Below the pieces are notes generated by a model, which saw only the letters and a list, made by a program, of their open reading frames with translations, did no database searches and was not told where the DNA came from. A stretch of 64,000 nt of DNA from CAYNST01 sp964434105 (GTDB lineage Bacteria; Pseudomonadota; Gammaproteobacteria; Pseudomonadales; Cellvibrionaceae): positions 3,466 through 67,465 of the forward strand of contig CAYSTJ010000019.1 in assembly GCA_964434105.1 (NCBI GenBank). The letters are read 5' to 3'. The position numbers and the translations under genes were made by a program. This document shows positions 42,591-51,473 of this stretch, one piece after another; position 1 is the first letter of the stretch; each line of letters opens with the position of its first letter.

Positions 42591-43322
42591 ATGAGCATAT
42601 TTTTTATTTCCGATCTGCATCTTTCGTCGCAGCAGCCTGCCATCGCAACCGCATTTGCTGCTTTTCTCGAGGGCACGGCCAACGATGCCAGCCACCTTTA
42701 CATTCTCGGTGATTTTTTCGATGCCTGGATTGGTGACGACGATGATGACAGTTTCGTGCAGCGCATCAAGGACCAGCTATACACCTATTCCCGCAGACAC
42801 CCGGTATCACTTCTGCAGGGCAATCGCGACTTTCTTATTGGGGAGCGGTTTGCCAACGAGACGGGTATCAACCTGTTGGACGAAGCGTCGATTATTGATC
42901 TGTTTGGCCGCAAGGCATTGTTAATGCATGGCGATACGCTCTGCACAGAAGACGTGGAATACCTGGAATTCCGAAAGATGGTGCGGTCAACCGCCTGGCA
43001 ACAACAGGTGCTGGCGCTGCCTCTGCCTCATCGGCGAGCCATGGCGGCGGATTTGCGCAGCAAGAGCAAATCGATGAACGCTATGAAAGCGGAAGACATT
43101 ATGGATGTCTCAGAACTGGAGGTAAAGCGAGTGATGGAAGCGCACGCTGTCAACCTTCTTATTCATGGTCACACTCACCGCCCGGCAAAACATCATCTCG
43201 AACTCTCAACAGGGCATGCCGAGCGTATTGTTTTGGGTGATTGGGGTGCACAGGGATGGTATCTCAAAGTCGAGGGTCCCGGCGCCCTTTATCTGGAGTC
43301 CTTCGGGATTCCGACCACCTGA
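42591..43322 (+). CDS. lpxH: UDP-2,3-diacylglucosamine hydrolase LpxH
   Basis: Cleaves UDP-2,3-diacylglucosamine to lipid X and UMP in lipid A synthesis; manganese-dependent, peripheral at the inner membrane. It has 243 residues. Calcineurin-type metal motifs are all present: FISDLHL, LGDFFDAWIGDD, QGNRDFLIG, MHGDTL and IHGHTHRP. It ends 76 bases before the convergent miaE. Confidence 0.96.
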   Translation: MSIFFISDLHLSSQQPAIATAFAAFLEGTANDASHLYILGDFFDAWIGDDDDDSFVQRIKDQLYTYSRRHPVSLLQGNRDFLIGERFANETGINLLDEASIIDLFGRKALLMHGDTLCTEDVEYLEFRKMVRSTAWQQQVLALPLPHRRAMAADLRSKSKSMNAMKAEDIMDVSELEVKRVMEAHAVNLLIHGHTHRPAKHHLELSTGHAERIVLGDWGAQGWYLKVEGPGALYLESFGIPTT

Positions 43323-43398
43323 CACTGAGAGACCTGTCCGGATTTGACTGTCCGGCATCGCGCAGATAGATGGTTATCACGCCCGGGATAAAATGCGG

Positions 43399-43998
43399 TT
43401 ACACGCCCGAATGGAAGCGGAATTCCGTGTCAGGTGACTCAATCAGTTCCCGTTCCTTTTCCAGAAAAAACCGGACCCGCTCAGTCAGGTCTTCGCCCCC
43501 CGCTGCCTGTTGTGCCAAAGCCAGGTAATCCGCAAAGTGGCGGGATTCCGATTTGAGCAACGAACGGTAAAACGTCGACAGCTCATCATCCAGGTGAGGT
43601 GCCAGCTTCGCGAAGCGCTCACAGGAGCGCGCCTCAATAATGGCGCCGACAATTAGCGTATCCACCAGTTTGCCGGGATCACTACTGCGCACTGGTTTAC
43701 GGAGTTCGGCCGCATAACGTGACGCACTGATCTGCGTGTAAGCGATATTGCGCCGCGCCATTATGGCAATTACCTGTTCGAAATGCCGCAACTCTTCTCT
43801 AGCCAATCGCGACATCCGGTTTAGCAGATCCATATTCGACACATAGCGGTACATGAGGTTAAGTGCAGTGCTCGCGGCTTTTTTCTCGCAATTGGCGTGG
43901 TCGATCAACAATAACGCCTGCTGCTGAACCGCTTTGCTCACCCAGGCATCCGGCGTTGAACACAATAGAAAATCATTAATTGCTTGCATCAGATACAT
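43399..43998 (-). CDS. miaE: tRNA-(2-methylthio-N6-isopentenyladenosine-37) hydroxylase MiaE
   Basis: Diiron monooxygenase that hydroxylates the isopentenyl group of ms2i6A37 in tRNAs. It has 199 residues. Ferritin-like diiron ligands: LAREELRHFEQV (ExxH, near residue 70), Glu in IEARSCERFA (near 121) and SESRHFADY (near 151). The ATG at 43998 overlaps the DUF1289 gene by 10 bases; a second ATG at 43989, forming TGATG with that gene's stop, is equally plausible and would shorten it by three residues. Confidence 0.93.
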   Translation of the reverse strand: MYLMQAINDFLLCSTPDAWVSKAVQQQALLLIDHANCEKKAASTALNLMYRYVSNMDLLNRMSRLAREELRHFEQVIAIMARRNIAYTQISASRYAAELRKPVRSSDPGKLVDTLIVGAIIEARSCERFAKLAPHLDDELSTFYRSLLKSESRHFADYLALAQQAAGGEDLTERVRFFLEKERELIESPDTEFRFHSGV

Positions 43999-44435
43999 CC
44001 AGGAAAGTAACGCTCATAGTGGGCACGACAAAGCCTGTAAAAGCTTTCTTCAATCTCCGCCTTCAACTCGCCCGGAGAGAGTCTGTCCCACGGCGGAATT
44101 GCACGACAGCCCAACAGGTTCAGATCCGGCAGGTTACCGGCCAGCGCGCGTATGGCTTCATAGGCAACACTATGGACGCTTGAGGCTGACTTACAACGGA
44201 TGTGATGCGTGCGAACCGCGGCATTCAGGCGTTGTGCATCGACAATCTCCACCCGCGCCGCCATGATGCAGTGTCGCAGGGTTTCGATGCGCCGGATGAC
44301 CGACTCGCGTTCGGAGTGCGTATAGCCGTTCCACTGTATGATTTCATGCGCAAAACGCTTACATCCGCGGCACACACTATCACCAATCCCGGTAGAACAG
44401 ACACCGATACAGGGCGTTTTAACGGTAGGTGACAT
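43989..44435 (-). CDS. DUF1289 protein with N-terminal four-cysteine motif
   Basis: 148 residues from ATG at 44435 (GAGGG 8 bases upstream; a GTG at 44450 is in frame). The DUF1289 part is TPCIGVCSTGIGDSVCRGC followed by EIIQWNGYTHSE, with four cysteines likely to bind zinc or a cluster. The remaining 90 residues (EIVDAQRLNAAVRT to the end) extend beyond the normally short DUF1289 domain and contain further cysteines; I recognise no fold there. It is co-translated with miaE. Confidence 0.8.
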   Translation of the reverse strand: MSPTVKTPCIGVCSTGIGDSVCRGCKRFAHEIIQWNGYTHSERESVIRRIETLRHCIMAARVEIVDAQRLNAAVRTHHIRCKSASSVHSVAYEAIRALAGNLPDLNLLGCRAIPPWDRLSPGELKAEIEESFYRLCRAHYERYFPGCI

Positions 44436-44650
44436 AAGTATGACCCTCACACAGGGGCGAGAACCCTACCAGATTCGGTTAAGCCTGAAAAGTCCCGGCA
44501 ACGTTCGCTTAGCAGGCCGGCATAGTGTAGAATTTGCCACCGAATTTCCAGTGGCCCACCCCTCATCGGCCACAACTGTAGTTTCATCCGACGTATCCGG
44601 TCCACTGAGCAGACTCCGGCCCGGATCTACTTTTATACGAGGATCTTCCA

Positions 44651-47266
44651 GTGCTTGACGCTTATCGTGAACACGCCGCGGAACGTGCATCTCTAGGTAT
44701 TCCGCCCAAACCCCTGACTGCAGGGCAAGTTCATCAACTCGTCGAGCTGTTGAAATCGCCGCCCCCTGGCGAAGAACAGACCCTGCTGGAGCTGATCACT
44801 GACCGTGTTCCACCCGGCGTAGACGAGGCGGCCTATGTGAAAGCGGGGTTTCTGGCGGCGATAATCAAACGCGAAACAGCATCGCCGCTGATCGACCGGC
44901 AGCGGGCCGTCGCGCTCCTGGGTAACATGCATGGCGGGTATAATATTGAAACTCTGGTAGCGCTGCTGGATGACGCTGAGCTTGCCGGGCTGGCCGCTAA
45001 AGAACTCAAGCATACCCTGTTGATGTTCGATGCCTTTCACGACGTTGAGTCTCGCGCCAGAGCCGGAAACAGGCACGCGATGGAGGTTCTTCAAAGCTGG
45101 GCGGATGGCGAGTGGTTCACCAGCCGCGACAGCGTCCCGGAAAGTATCAAGGTAGCCGTGTTCAAAGTCACCGGAGAAACCAACACCGACGATCTCTCCC
45201 CTGCGCCAGACGCATGGAGCCGCCCCGACATCCCATTGCATGCCCTGGCCATGTACAAGATGGCCCGCGACGGCCTGGTCCCCGAAGAGCCAGGCTCGCG
45301 CGGTCCGATCGAACAGATCAATGCCATCCGCAATCTGGGATACCCCGTGGCTTTTGTTGGCGACGTCGTTGGTACCGGTTCATCCCGTAAATCAGCCACC
45401 AACTCCGTGTTGTGGTTCTTCGGAAACGATATTCCGGGTGTACCCAACAAACGTGGTGGCGGTATCTGCATTGGCGGCAAAGTTGCTCCGATCTTTTATA
45501 ACACCATGGAAGACGCTGGTGCACTGGTATTCGAAGCGCCGGTTGAGAAGGTCGGGATGGGTGACATTATTGAAATCAAACCCTATGACGGCAAAATCCT
45601 TGACAAGAACGGCAATACCGTCAGCGAATTTGAGCTTAAGTCTGATGTATTGCTGGATGAAGTGCGTGCTGGTGGGCGTATCAACCTGATCATAGGACGA
45701 GGACTGACTGCCAGGGCCCGCGAATCTCTTGGGCTACCTGCCTCAACCCTGTTCCGGATTCCGAAGCCTCCGGTGGAATCCACCAAAGGATTTACCCTTG
45801 CGCAGAAGATGGTCGGTCGGGCCTGTGGCACCGACGGTATTCGCCCCGGCACCTACTGCGAACCGCGAATGACAACAGTTGGCTCTCAGGATACCACCGG
45901 CCCCATGACCCGCGACGAGCTCAAGGATCTCGCCTGCCTCGGCTTTTCGGCTGATCTGGTGATGCAGTCGTTCTGCCACACAGCCGCCTATCCAAAGCCA
46001 GTGGATATTGACACCCAGCATACGCTGCCGGATTTCATCATGACCCGCGGCGGCGTATCGTTGAGACCCGGCGATGGCATTATCCACAGCTGGCTTAATC
46101 GCATGCTGTTGCCGGATACCGTCGGCACCGGGGGTGACAGCCATACCCGATTTCCAATGGGCATTTCGTTCCCCGCCGGATCCGGACTGGTTGCATTTGC
46201 GGCAGCGACCGGTGTGATGCCACTGGATATGCCCGAATCAGTCCTGGTGCGTTTCAAGGGCGATATGCAGCCCGGCATTACGCTGCGCGACCTGGTTCAT
46301 GCGATTCCCTATTACGCCATCCAGCAGGGTCTTCTGACCGTCGAAAAGAAAGGCAAGAAAAACATATTCTCAGGCAGAATTCTGGAGATTGAAGGCTTGT
46401 CCAACCTGACGGTTGAACAAGCGTTCGAACTGTCAGATGCATCTGCAGAACGCTCTGCCGCGGGTTGCACCATCAAGTTGCCTCCGGACACTATTGCTGA
46501 GTATCTGCGCTCCAATATCACCCTGCTGCGCTGGATGATCAGCGAAGGTTACGGCGATGTGCGTACCCTGGAGCGCCGCGCGAAAAAAATGGAAGCCTGG
46601 CTGGCCAATCCGGAACTTCTGGAAGCCGACGCCGATGCCGAATACAGCGCTGTGATCGAGATTGATCTGTCCGAAGTAAAGGAGCCGATCGTCTGCGCGC
46701 CCAATGACCCGGACGATGCGCGTCTTCTCAGTGAGGTCGCCGGCGACAGGGTCGATGAGGTTTTTATTGGATCCTGCATGACCAACATCGGGCATTTCCG
46801 CGCTGCGGGCAAACTGCTTGAAAAGAACAAGGCACCGCTAAAAACCCGTTTCTGGATGTCGCCTCCAACCAAGATGGATCAACACACCCTCATGGAAGAA
46901 GGCTATTACAATATCTACGGCCGCAGCGGAGTTCGAACCGAAATGCCGGGGTGCTCACTGTGCATGGGAAACCAGGCGCGTGTCGCCGATGGCGCAACGG
47001 TGCTTTCGACCTCAACCCGCAATTTCCCCAACCGTCTGGGTAATGGCGCCAACGTATATCTTACGTCAGCGGAGCTGGCAGCCATTGGTGGCATCCTCGG
47101 AAGATTACCCGCGCCCGCCGAGTACCTCGAATATGCCAGTGAAATAGATTCCATGGGGGATGACATATTCCGGTATATGAATTTTGATCAGCTGGATACG
47201 TTTGTGAAGGGCGCGGAAGACGGGAAGCGCATCGCGGCCACCCAGATCGAAGACGTCAAAGTCTAG
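44651..47266 (+). CDS. acnB: Aconitate hydratase B
   Basis: Interconverts citrate and isocitrate in the TCA cycle, and acts as 2-methylisocitrate dehydratase and an mRNA-binding regulator in some bacteria. It has 871 residues. The start is GTG at 44651 (GAGGAT 8 bases upstream), matching the family start LDAYREHAAERA. The N-terminal HEAT-like domain (1 to about 160) is specific to AcnB; cluster cysteines are in GSCMTNIGH and CSLCMGNQARV near residues 715 and 777. Complete and normal in length. Two hairpins follow the stop. Confidence 0.97.
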   Translation: MLDAYREHAAERASLGIPPKPLTAGQVHQLVELLKSPPPGEEQTLLELITDRVPPGVDEAAYVKAGFLAAIIKRETASPLIDRQRAVALLGNMHGGYNIETLVALLDDAELAGLAAKELKHTLLMFDAFHDVESRARAGNRHAMEVLQSWADGEWFTSRDSVPESIKVAVFKVTGETNTDDLSPAPDAWSRPDIPLHALAMYKMARDGLVPEEPGSRGPIEQINAIRNLGYPVAFVGDVVGTGSSRKSATNSVLWFFGNDIPGVPNKRGGGICIGGKVAPIFYNTMEDAGALVFEAPVEKVGMGDIIEIKPYDGKILDKNGNTVSEFELKSDVLLDEVRAGGRINLIIGRGLTARARESLGLPASTLFRIPKPPVESTKGFTLAQKMVGRACGTDGIRPGTYCEPRMTTVGSQDTTGPMTRDELKDLACLGFSADLVMQSFCHTAAYPKPVDIDTQHTLPDFIMTRGGVSLRPGDGIIHSWLNRMLLPDTVGTGGDSHTRFPMGISFPAGSGLVAFAAATGVMPLDMPESVLVRFKGDMQPGITLRDLVHAIPYYAIQQGLLTVEKKGKKNIFSGRILEIEGLSNLTVEQAFELSDASAERSAAGCTIKLPPDTIAEYLRSNITLLRWMISEGYGDVRTLERRAKKMEAWLANPELLEADADAEYSAVIEIDLSEVKEPIVCAPNDPDDARLLSEVAGDRVDEVFIGSCMTNIGHFRAAGKLLEKNKAPLKTRFWMSPPTKMDQHTLMEEGYYNIYGRSGVRTEMPGCSLCMGNQARVADGATVLSTSTRNFPNRLGNGANVYLTSAELAAIGGILGRLPAPAEYLEYASEIDSMGDDIFRYMNFDQLDTFVKGAEDGKRIAATQIEDVKV

Positions 47267-47289
47267 TCTAGAGGGAATATTTGGCCAAA

Positions 47290-47317
47290 ACGATAACGGA
47301 ACTGTTTCCGTTATCGT
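47290..47317 (+). repeat. Perfect inverted repeat after acnB
   Basis: ACGATAACGGAA (47290-47301) and TTCCGTTATCGT (47306-47317) are exact complements, a 12 bp stem with a 4-base loop, 23 bases after the acnB stop and before the true terminator. No T-run follows. It may protect the acnB 3' end or bind a protein. Confidence 0.6.
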
Positions 47318-47333
47318 GGATGGCTGCCGAAAG

Positions 47334-47360
47334 ACCAGCGCCGGCAGGTGCTGGTTTTTT
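47334..47360 (+). terminator. Rho-independent terminator of acnB
   Basis: ACCAGC (47334-47339) pairs with GCTGGT (47350-47355), loop of 10, followed by five further T (47356-47360). The T-run extends toward the stop of the convergent fusion gene at 47367. Confidence 0.8.
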
Positions 47361-47366
47361 CAGCGT

Positions 47367-48623
47367 TCAGTAAAGCGCTTCGAGAAACGCCTTCATGCGA
47401 TTCCAGGAGTCGGCATCCGCGTCGGCATCATACTTCAGTGGCAGGTCAAACTGGCGCCCCTTTTCTGTCGCTTCAGGGTTGGTGAAGGCATGTACAGCGC
47501 CCGGGTAATCAACAAAATCGAGTGAAAGCCCGGCCGCGTTCATTTCCGTTTTAAACCGTTCTTTATGTTCAGCGGCGACCATGGGATCGTCCGCGCCGTT
47601 CAACACCAGAAACCGGCTTTGGGCCTCACTGCTGATCGGTGCCAGATTTTGCAGGGCTCCGTGAAAACTGACGACACCGTCCAGCTTAACCCCCATCCGG
47701 GCCATACTGATAGCGACAGCGCCTCCGAGGCAATAGCCGATGGCGGAGGCCTTTTCGGGGTCTGTAACCGGTAGGTCGCGCAACAGAGCCAGCGCCGTGT
47801 CAAACCGTTGTAACACGATAACTTCCTGACCGAGTAGCTCCATCATGAATTCATTGGCCTGCTGGGGGTGGTCCGCGATTTTGCCATCACCGTACATATC
47901 CAGTGCGAAAGCGGCGTAACCCAGTTCTGCCAGCATATCAGCCCGCTTGCGCACGTAATCGTTGTGCCCCCACCATTCATGCACCACCAGAATACCCGGC
48001 AAATCCTTACCACCCCGGGGATAGGCAATATAACCGGTAAATTCAGTATCACCGACGTTGTATTTCAGTTCGCGACTATAAATGGAAGGGAGATTATCGA
48101 TCACCCCCTTTAGGTTCTGCAAACCTGTTTCGTAGTCCGGACCGACCAATCTGTCCAAAAACAGTCCTGCATAACGCGCCACCATATTCAGCCCATGATC
48201 CTGCGACAGCCCCCACACCAGCCGGGTTCCGCTTTCTTCGGGCAGCAAATCAAAGTAGGATTCTGCCGTACCCATGACCCCGAAATCGAGCTCGGCCTTA
48301 ACGCGCTCAAACGGTACCGAGCTGATAATAGACATGCGACCATTCGCAATTTTTGTGTCATCGCTGGACCAGGTCATGGTTGCGCCGACGCCTTCATCCG
48401 AACCATTATCGTCGACCTGCATATCGGGATCCTTGCGGGACCAGGGCGACCACTCCCGGAATTTCTTTAAATCATTGACATAATCGAACACTGTGGCAGG
48501 GTCACTATTCAATATGACCGAACGCTCGACCTGTGTCGTTGATGGCAGAAAAAATCCGCCGACCAGAGCCCCAAGCCCGACAAATGCCAAAAGCAGCACT
48601 ACAACCTTTATAAACCTCACCAC
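47367..48623 (-). CDS. Fusion of SRPBCC (polyketide-cyclase-like) and dienelactone hydrolase domains
   Basis: 418 residues. An N-terminal membrane helix (about 5-26) is followed by an SRPBCC lipid/steroid-binding-type domain (about 30-175, RSVILNSDPATVFDYVNDLKKF and EWSPWSRKDPDM) and a dienelactone-hydrolase alpha/beta hydrolase (about 190-418). The DLH triad is Cys in GYCLGGAVA, Asp in NGADDPM and His in GAVHAFTN. Substrate unknown; natural partners of the two domains are usually separate proteins. Possibly membrane-tethered, facing the periplasm. Confidence 0.85.
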   Translation of the reverse strand: MVRFIKVVVLLLAFVGLGALVGGFFLPSTTQVERSVILNSDPATVFDYVNDLKKFREWSPWSRKDPDMQVDDNGSDEGVGATMTWSSDDTKIANGRMSIISSVPFERVKAELDFGVMGTAESYFDLLPEESGTRLVWGLSQDHGLNMVARYAGLFLDRLVGPDYETGLQNLKGVIDNLPSIYSRELKYNVGDTEFTGYIAYPRGGKDLPGILVVHEWWGHNDYVRKRADMLAELGYAAFALDMYGDGKIADHPQQANEFMMELLGQEVIVLQRFDTALALLRDLPVTDPEKASAIGYCLGGAVAISMARMGVKLDGVVSFHGALQNLAPISSEAQSRFLVLNGADDPMVAAEHKERFKTEMNAAGLSLDFVDYPGAVHAFTNPEATEKGRQFDLPLKYDADADADSWNRMKAFLEALY

Positions 48624-48852
48624 AGCCCCCCAACTCGTTGTTTTAATATTATTGGCTCGCGCCGTTGAGGCGCGTAACGTCTACTTAAGATACCCGTCTA
48701 CTGGAAAACCAGTGCATGCGGCCCGGAGTGTTCTGCCCGGACGGTGGCGCGCAACGATGGGCAAACTGCGTATCCGTCCACTACACGTAATCCACGCGCC
48801 CACCGGCGGCGAGGCAGACACCGAAAAAGCCTCCGCTGGTCAGGTACGCAGT

Positions 48853-50004
48853 TTACTCCCCTTTATTGTCCCGGTTGAAAAAATCTTCAATCGCTGATCG
48901 CTCCCACATCGCATCCTGAAACCCGAGTTCGATCAACTCATTGCAGTACTCATGGGAAAACAGCAGATAGCTTGCTGCGGCGGCTCCCCCGCCCTGTATT
49001 GTCGCTCCTGTGCGTCGCAGAAAAAACCGGAGGCTCGACGGCAGTTTACGCACCAGACGTCCCGCTATTTTATCGAGTGGCCGTGACGGCGAGATCACCA
49101 GCGTATCCACATAACGTAAATGACGGGTTTTTTCACACCGATTCTGGTCGATAAGCGCAAGCAGTGCATTAACCCTCTCGATGTGTTCCAGATCACCTTC
49201 AAGTGAATCAATGAAGGCACTGTTAAACATTTGACCGACAATCTGAGCCATGGATGGCGAATGCCGTGGCGGCGCGGCTCTGCGGCTCACGCCGCGCGGA
49301 CTGCGATTGCTGCTGACGCCAATGACAAACAGCCTGTCGGCGCCAAGATGAAGTGCGGGGCTTATGGGCGCTATCTGTCGCATTGCGCCATCACCGAAAT
49401 ACTCACGCCCGATATACACCGCGGGAAATATCGTTGGAATCGCCGATGAGGCCAGCAGATGTTCAACCCTGATACGATCCGGTGTTCCGACCCGCCTCGC
49501 CCGGCGCCAGCCGCGCTGCCCAACATGGCTCTGGAAAAAACTGACCGAATCGCCCGACGTATATCCCATCGCTGTAATACAGAGCGCCCGCAGATCTCCC
49601 CGCTCGATCTTCAAGGCCAGATTATCGAATGCAATTGTGTCGAGGAGCAATGATTTCAATGGCTCATTGTCGAGTAGCGCCAACGGTTCCCGTCGCCCTA
49701 CGCCGTCATTTACCAGTGAAAAGCCCAATCGCCCCATGCTCGCCATCAGGGGCTTCCAGCCAGTGCGAAAAACATTGTCTATCTCAAGTCGCTGCCAGAT
49801 GCTGCAAAGATGCTCGACAGACTGCCTGAATTCGCCGTCGTAAGCTGCCAGTGAAGTAGCATTTATCGCGCCAGCAGAAGTTCCGCAAATAATGGGAAAA
49901 GGATTATGCAGATTCGGCAAAATTTCGACGAGAGCCTGTAATACGCCGACCTGGTACGCAGCGCGCGCACCGCCACCAGACAAAATCAGGGCGTTTACGG
50001 TCAT
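48853..50004 (-). CDS. Patatin-like phospholipase
   Basis: Lipid acyl hydrolase of 383 residues with the Ser-Asp dyad: oxyanion loop LSGGGARAAY (near 9-18), nucleophile Ser43 in GTSAGAIN, and Asp in FGDGAMRQ (near 207). The N-terminus has no signal peptide, so it is probably cytoplasmic or peripheral at the inner membrane. The basic segment SNRSPRGVSRRAAPPRHSPS (near 230) may be a membrane-contacting loop. Regulation not seen. Confidence 0.9.
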   Translation of the reverse strand: MTVNALILSGGGARAAYQVGVLQALVEILPNLHNPFPIICGTSAGAINATSLAAYDGEFRQSVEHLCSIWQRLEIDNVFRTGWKPLMASMGRLGFSLVNDGVGRREPLALLDNEPLKSLLLDTIAFDNLALKIERGDLRALCITAMGYTSGDSVSFFQSHVGQRGWRRARRVGTPDRIRVEHLLASSAIPTIFPAVYIGREYFGDGAMRQIAPISPALHLGADRLFVIGVSSNRSPRGVSRRAAPPRHSPSMAQIVGQMFNSAFIDSLEGDLEHIERVNALLALIDQNRCEKTRHLRYVDTLVISPSRPLDKIAGRLVRKLPSSLRFFLRRTGATIQGGGAAAASYLLFSHEYCNELIELGFQDAMWERSAIEDFFNRDNKGE

Positions 50005-50031
50005 GTGGACAGGCGTACGCAGGTTCTCAAA

Positions 50032-50541
50032 TCATTCACCGTCCCGGACAGGTCGGACTTCCAGCATGTTGCCGGTGTAACCCGCTACCTCCACCAGATC
50101 ACCCCGTTTGAAATCTTCACTCGAGAGGACAGTCCAGATGGCGTCGTTGAGCTGGATTTTACCCCGCCCGGTTGCCACTCTTTGAAGAACCGAAGCCCGA
50201 AACCCTATCAGATGGTTTTTTCGTCGTCTGATTCGCGCCGTCGCGTTGGCTGGCATATATACTTGCCCACGCCATAGCAGATAAACAAAAACGAGCGGTA
50301 CCACGGCGATGGCAATCGACGCTTGCTGCACCAGAGTCAAAGGCCAGACTGCAGACGCAGCGGCAACCGCGAGCGAGGCTACTGCCAGGGCTGAAAACGA
50401 AACACGCAATATCATTCGCGACAGAACCAGACAGGCCGCACCGATGAAGAACCAGTGCCAGTCGGTCATTCCGGGATCCTGAATGTTGGACAAAACGGGC
50501 AACCCGGGCAAAAAGCCGAGCAGTTCACTTACCTTTGACAT
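50032..50541 (-). CDS. NfeD-family membrane protein
   Basis: 169 residues, probably two to three membrane helices (about 27-48, 50-66, 72-91) followed by an OB-fold domain (FRASVLQRVATGRGKIQLNDAIWTV) ending at the C-terminus. NfeD proteins usually pair with a stomatin/SPFH protein encoded next to them; none is adjacent here. The frame starts at 50541, but Met25 (50469) is also possible and would start at the first helix. MITE-like copy C lies upstream. Confidence 0.8.
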   Translation of the reverse strand: MSKVSELLGFLPGLPVLSNIQDPGMTDWHWFFIGAACLVLSRMILRVSFSALAVASLAVAAASAVWPLTLVQQASIAIAVVPLVFVYLLWRGQVYMPANATARIRRRKNHLIGFRASVLQRVATGRGKIQLNDAIWTVLSSEDFKRGDLVEVAGYTGNMLEVRPVRDGE

Positions 50542-50726
50542 TATAGCCTGCCTGAAACCAAATCGGCGCTAGCTTATCGGGTGACGCCAGGCCGGTCAAT
50601 TAGTGAGATCACAGGGACAGCACAGCCTTTAGGTCGATGCGGTATACAGCAAGCCACCCCTGCTTGAAGCAGGGGGTCCCGGTTGCGGCGGATGCGGGGG
50701 GCACGATACGCACGGGGAACGGCTTC
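50542..50726. other. Non-coding sequence between nfeD-type gene and copy C
   Basis: About 185 bases that, with the element, separate the TonB-like gene from the NfeD gene. It holds small GC-rich inverted repeats (CCCCTGCTTGAAGCAGGGGG at 50655-50674 is a near-perfect hairpin: CCCCTGCTT/AAGCAGGGG with a 1-2 base centre) but no gene. The hairpin could terminate transcription coming from the TonB-like gene, although no T-run follows. Confidence 0.45.
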
Positions 50727-50939
50727 GTAACTGTTCAGCTCGTGTCGTAACTGTTCAGATTGCGTCCAGATTTGTTCAACGCAAGTCGAAAAAAGTGAGT
50801 TTACGCGTGTCAATTCACCGCGCATCCTGCGCGTCTGCCCTGCGGGCCGTCTGGCCAGCCGTTCAACCCGGTTCCCGACAGGTTTGTGACCATTTTTTAC
50901 GCAATCATGGGCAAATCGGGGCGTGAGCTGAATAGTTAC
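50727..50939 (-). mobile_element. MITE-like element, copy C (long form, inverted orientation)
   Basis: 213 bp. In plus coordinates it begins GTAACTGTTCAG (50727-50738), repeats the same 12-mer at 50747-50758, and ends CTGAATAGTTAC (50928-50939). Flanking direct repeats CGGCTTC lie at 50720-50726 and 50941-50947; the right one touches the stop codon of the TonB-like gene (50949-50947). The reverse complement follows copy A block by block, including the hairpin-rich middle with CCTGTCGGGAAC and GCGCAGGATGCGC. It lies directly behind the TonB-like gene. Confidence 0.85.
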
Positions 50940-50946
50940 GCGGCTT

Positions 50947-51333
50947 CTAGGGTACCTCTGCGTCCGGATCCTGACTGAAAATGAATCGGTATTGAACCCC
51001 GGACACTGCGACAAGCCGCCCATTTTTGATTTTCGGCACATACACGAGCTGGTTGGTCGCATCTATCGCAGCCTGATCGAACAGGTCGTCCGGTTCACTG
51101 TCGACAACCTGTATCTTTTCCGGGATGCCTTCCTCGCTGACGGTGAATTCAACCAACACCCAACCCGCGGTATTCCGTGCTCTGGCCTCCGCGGGATATG
51201 CGGGAGCAACGTATCGAACTGGAACCATATCGCCTTCATGGGGCACCAGTACCCTGTTCTGCGCCTCGTGACCCGTCAATGATGAGCAGGCTGCGAATAC
51301 CAGTGGAGACAAAGCGAGAATCATCTTATTCAT
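50947..51333 (-). CDS. Small TonB C-terminal-domain lipoprotein
   Basis: 128 residues from ATG at 51333 (AGG 9 bases upstream; the frame extends further but the added residues look non-coding). The signal peptide ends in VFAAC, a lipobox-like site (Cys16). The rest is a TonB C-terminal domain (PVRYVAPAYPAEARARNTAG, GWVLVEFTVSEEG, ATNQLVYVPKIKNGRLVAVSGVQYRF). Genuine TonB has an N-terminal membrane helix and a Pro-rich spacer; both are absent, so this is a TonB-like lipoprotein of unknown role and not an energy transducer in the normal sense. Confidence 0.8.
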   Translation of the reverse strand: MNKMILALSPLVFAACSSLTGHEAQNRVLVPHEGDMVPVRYVAPAYPAEARARNTAGWVLVEFTVSEEGIPEKIQVVDSEPDDLFDQAAIDATNQLVYVPKIKNGRLVAVSGVQYRFIFSQDPDAEVP

Positions 51334-51473
51334 GGTTATACCTGTAAATGTGAAAACGCTGTATTCTGCTGCGGGCTTTGCGAATATAAAATTCAGTGTA
51401 CGCGACATCCTGGCAAGGGAATTTCGCTGTTATCCGGCAAGTTCCATTAATATACCTACATCGAGGACTAACT

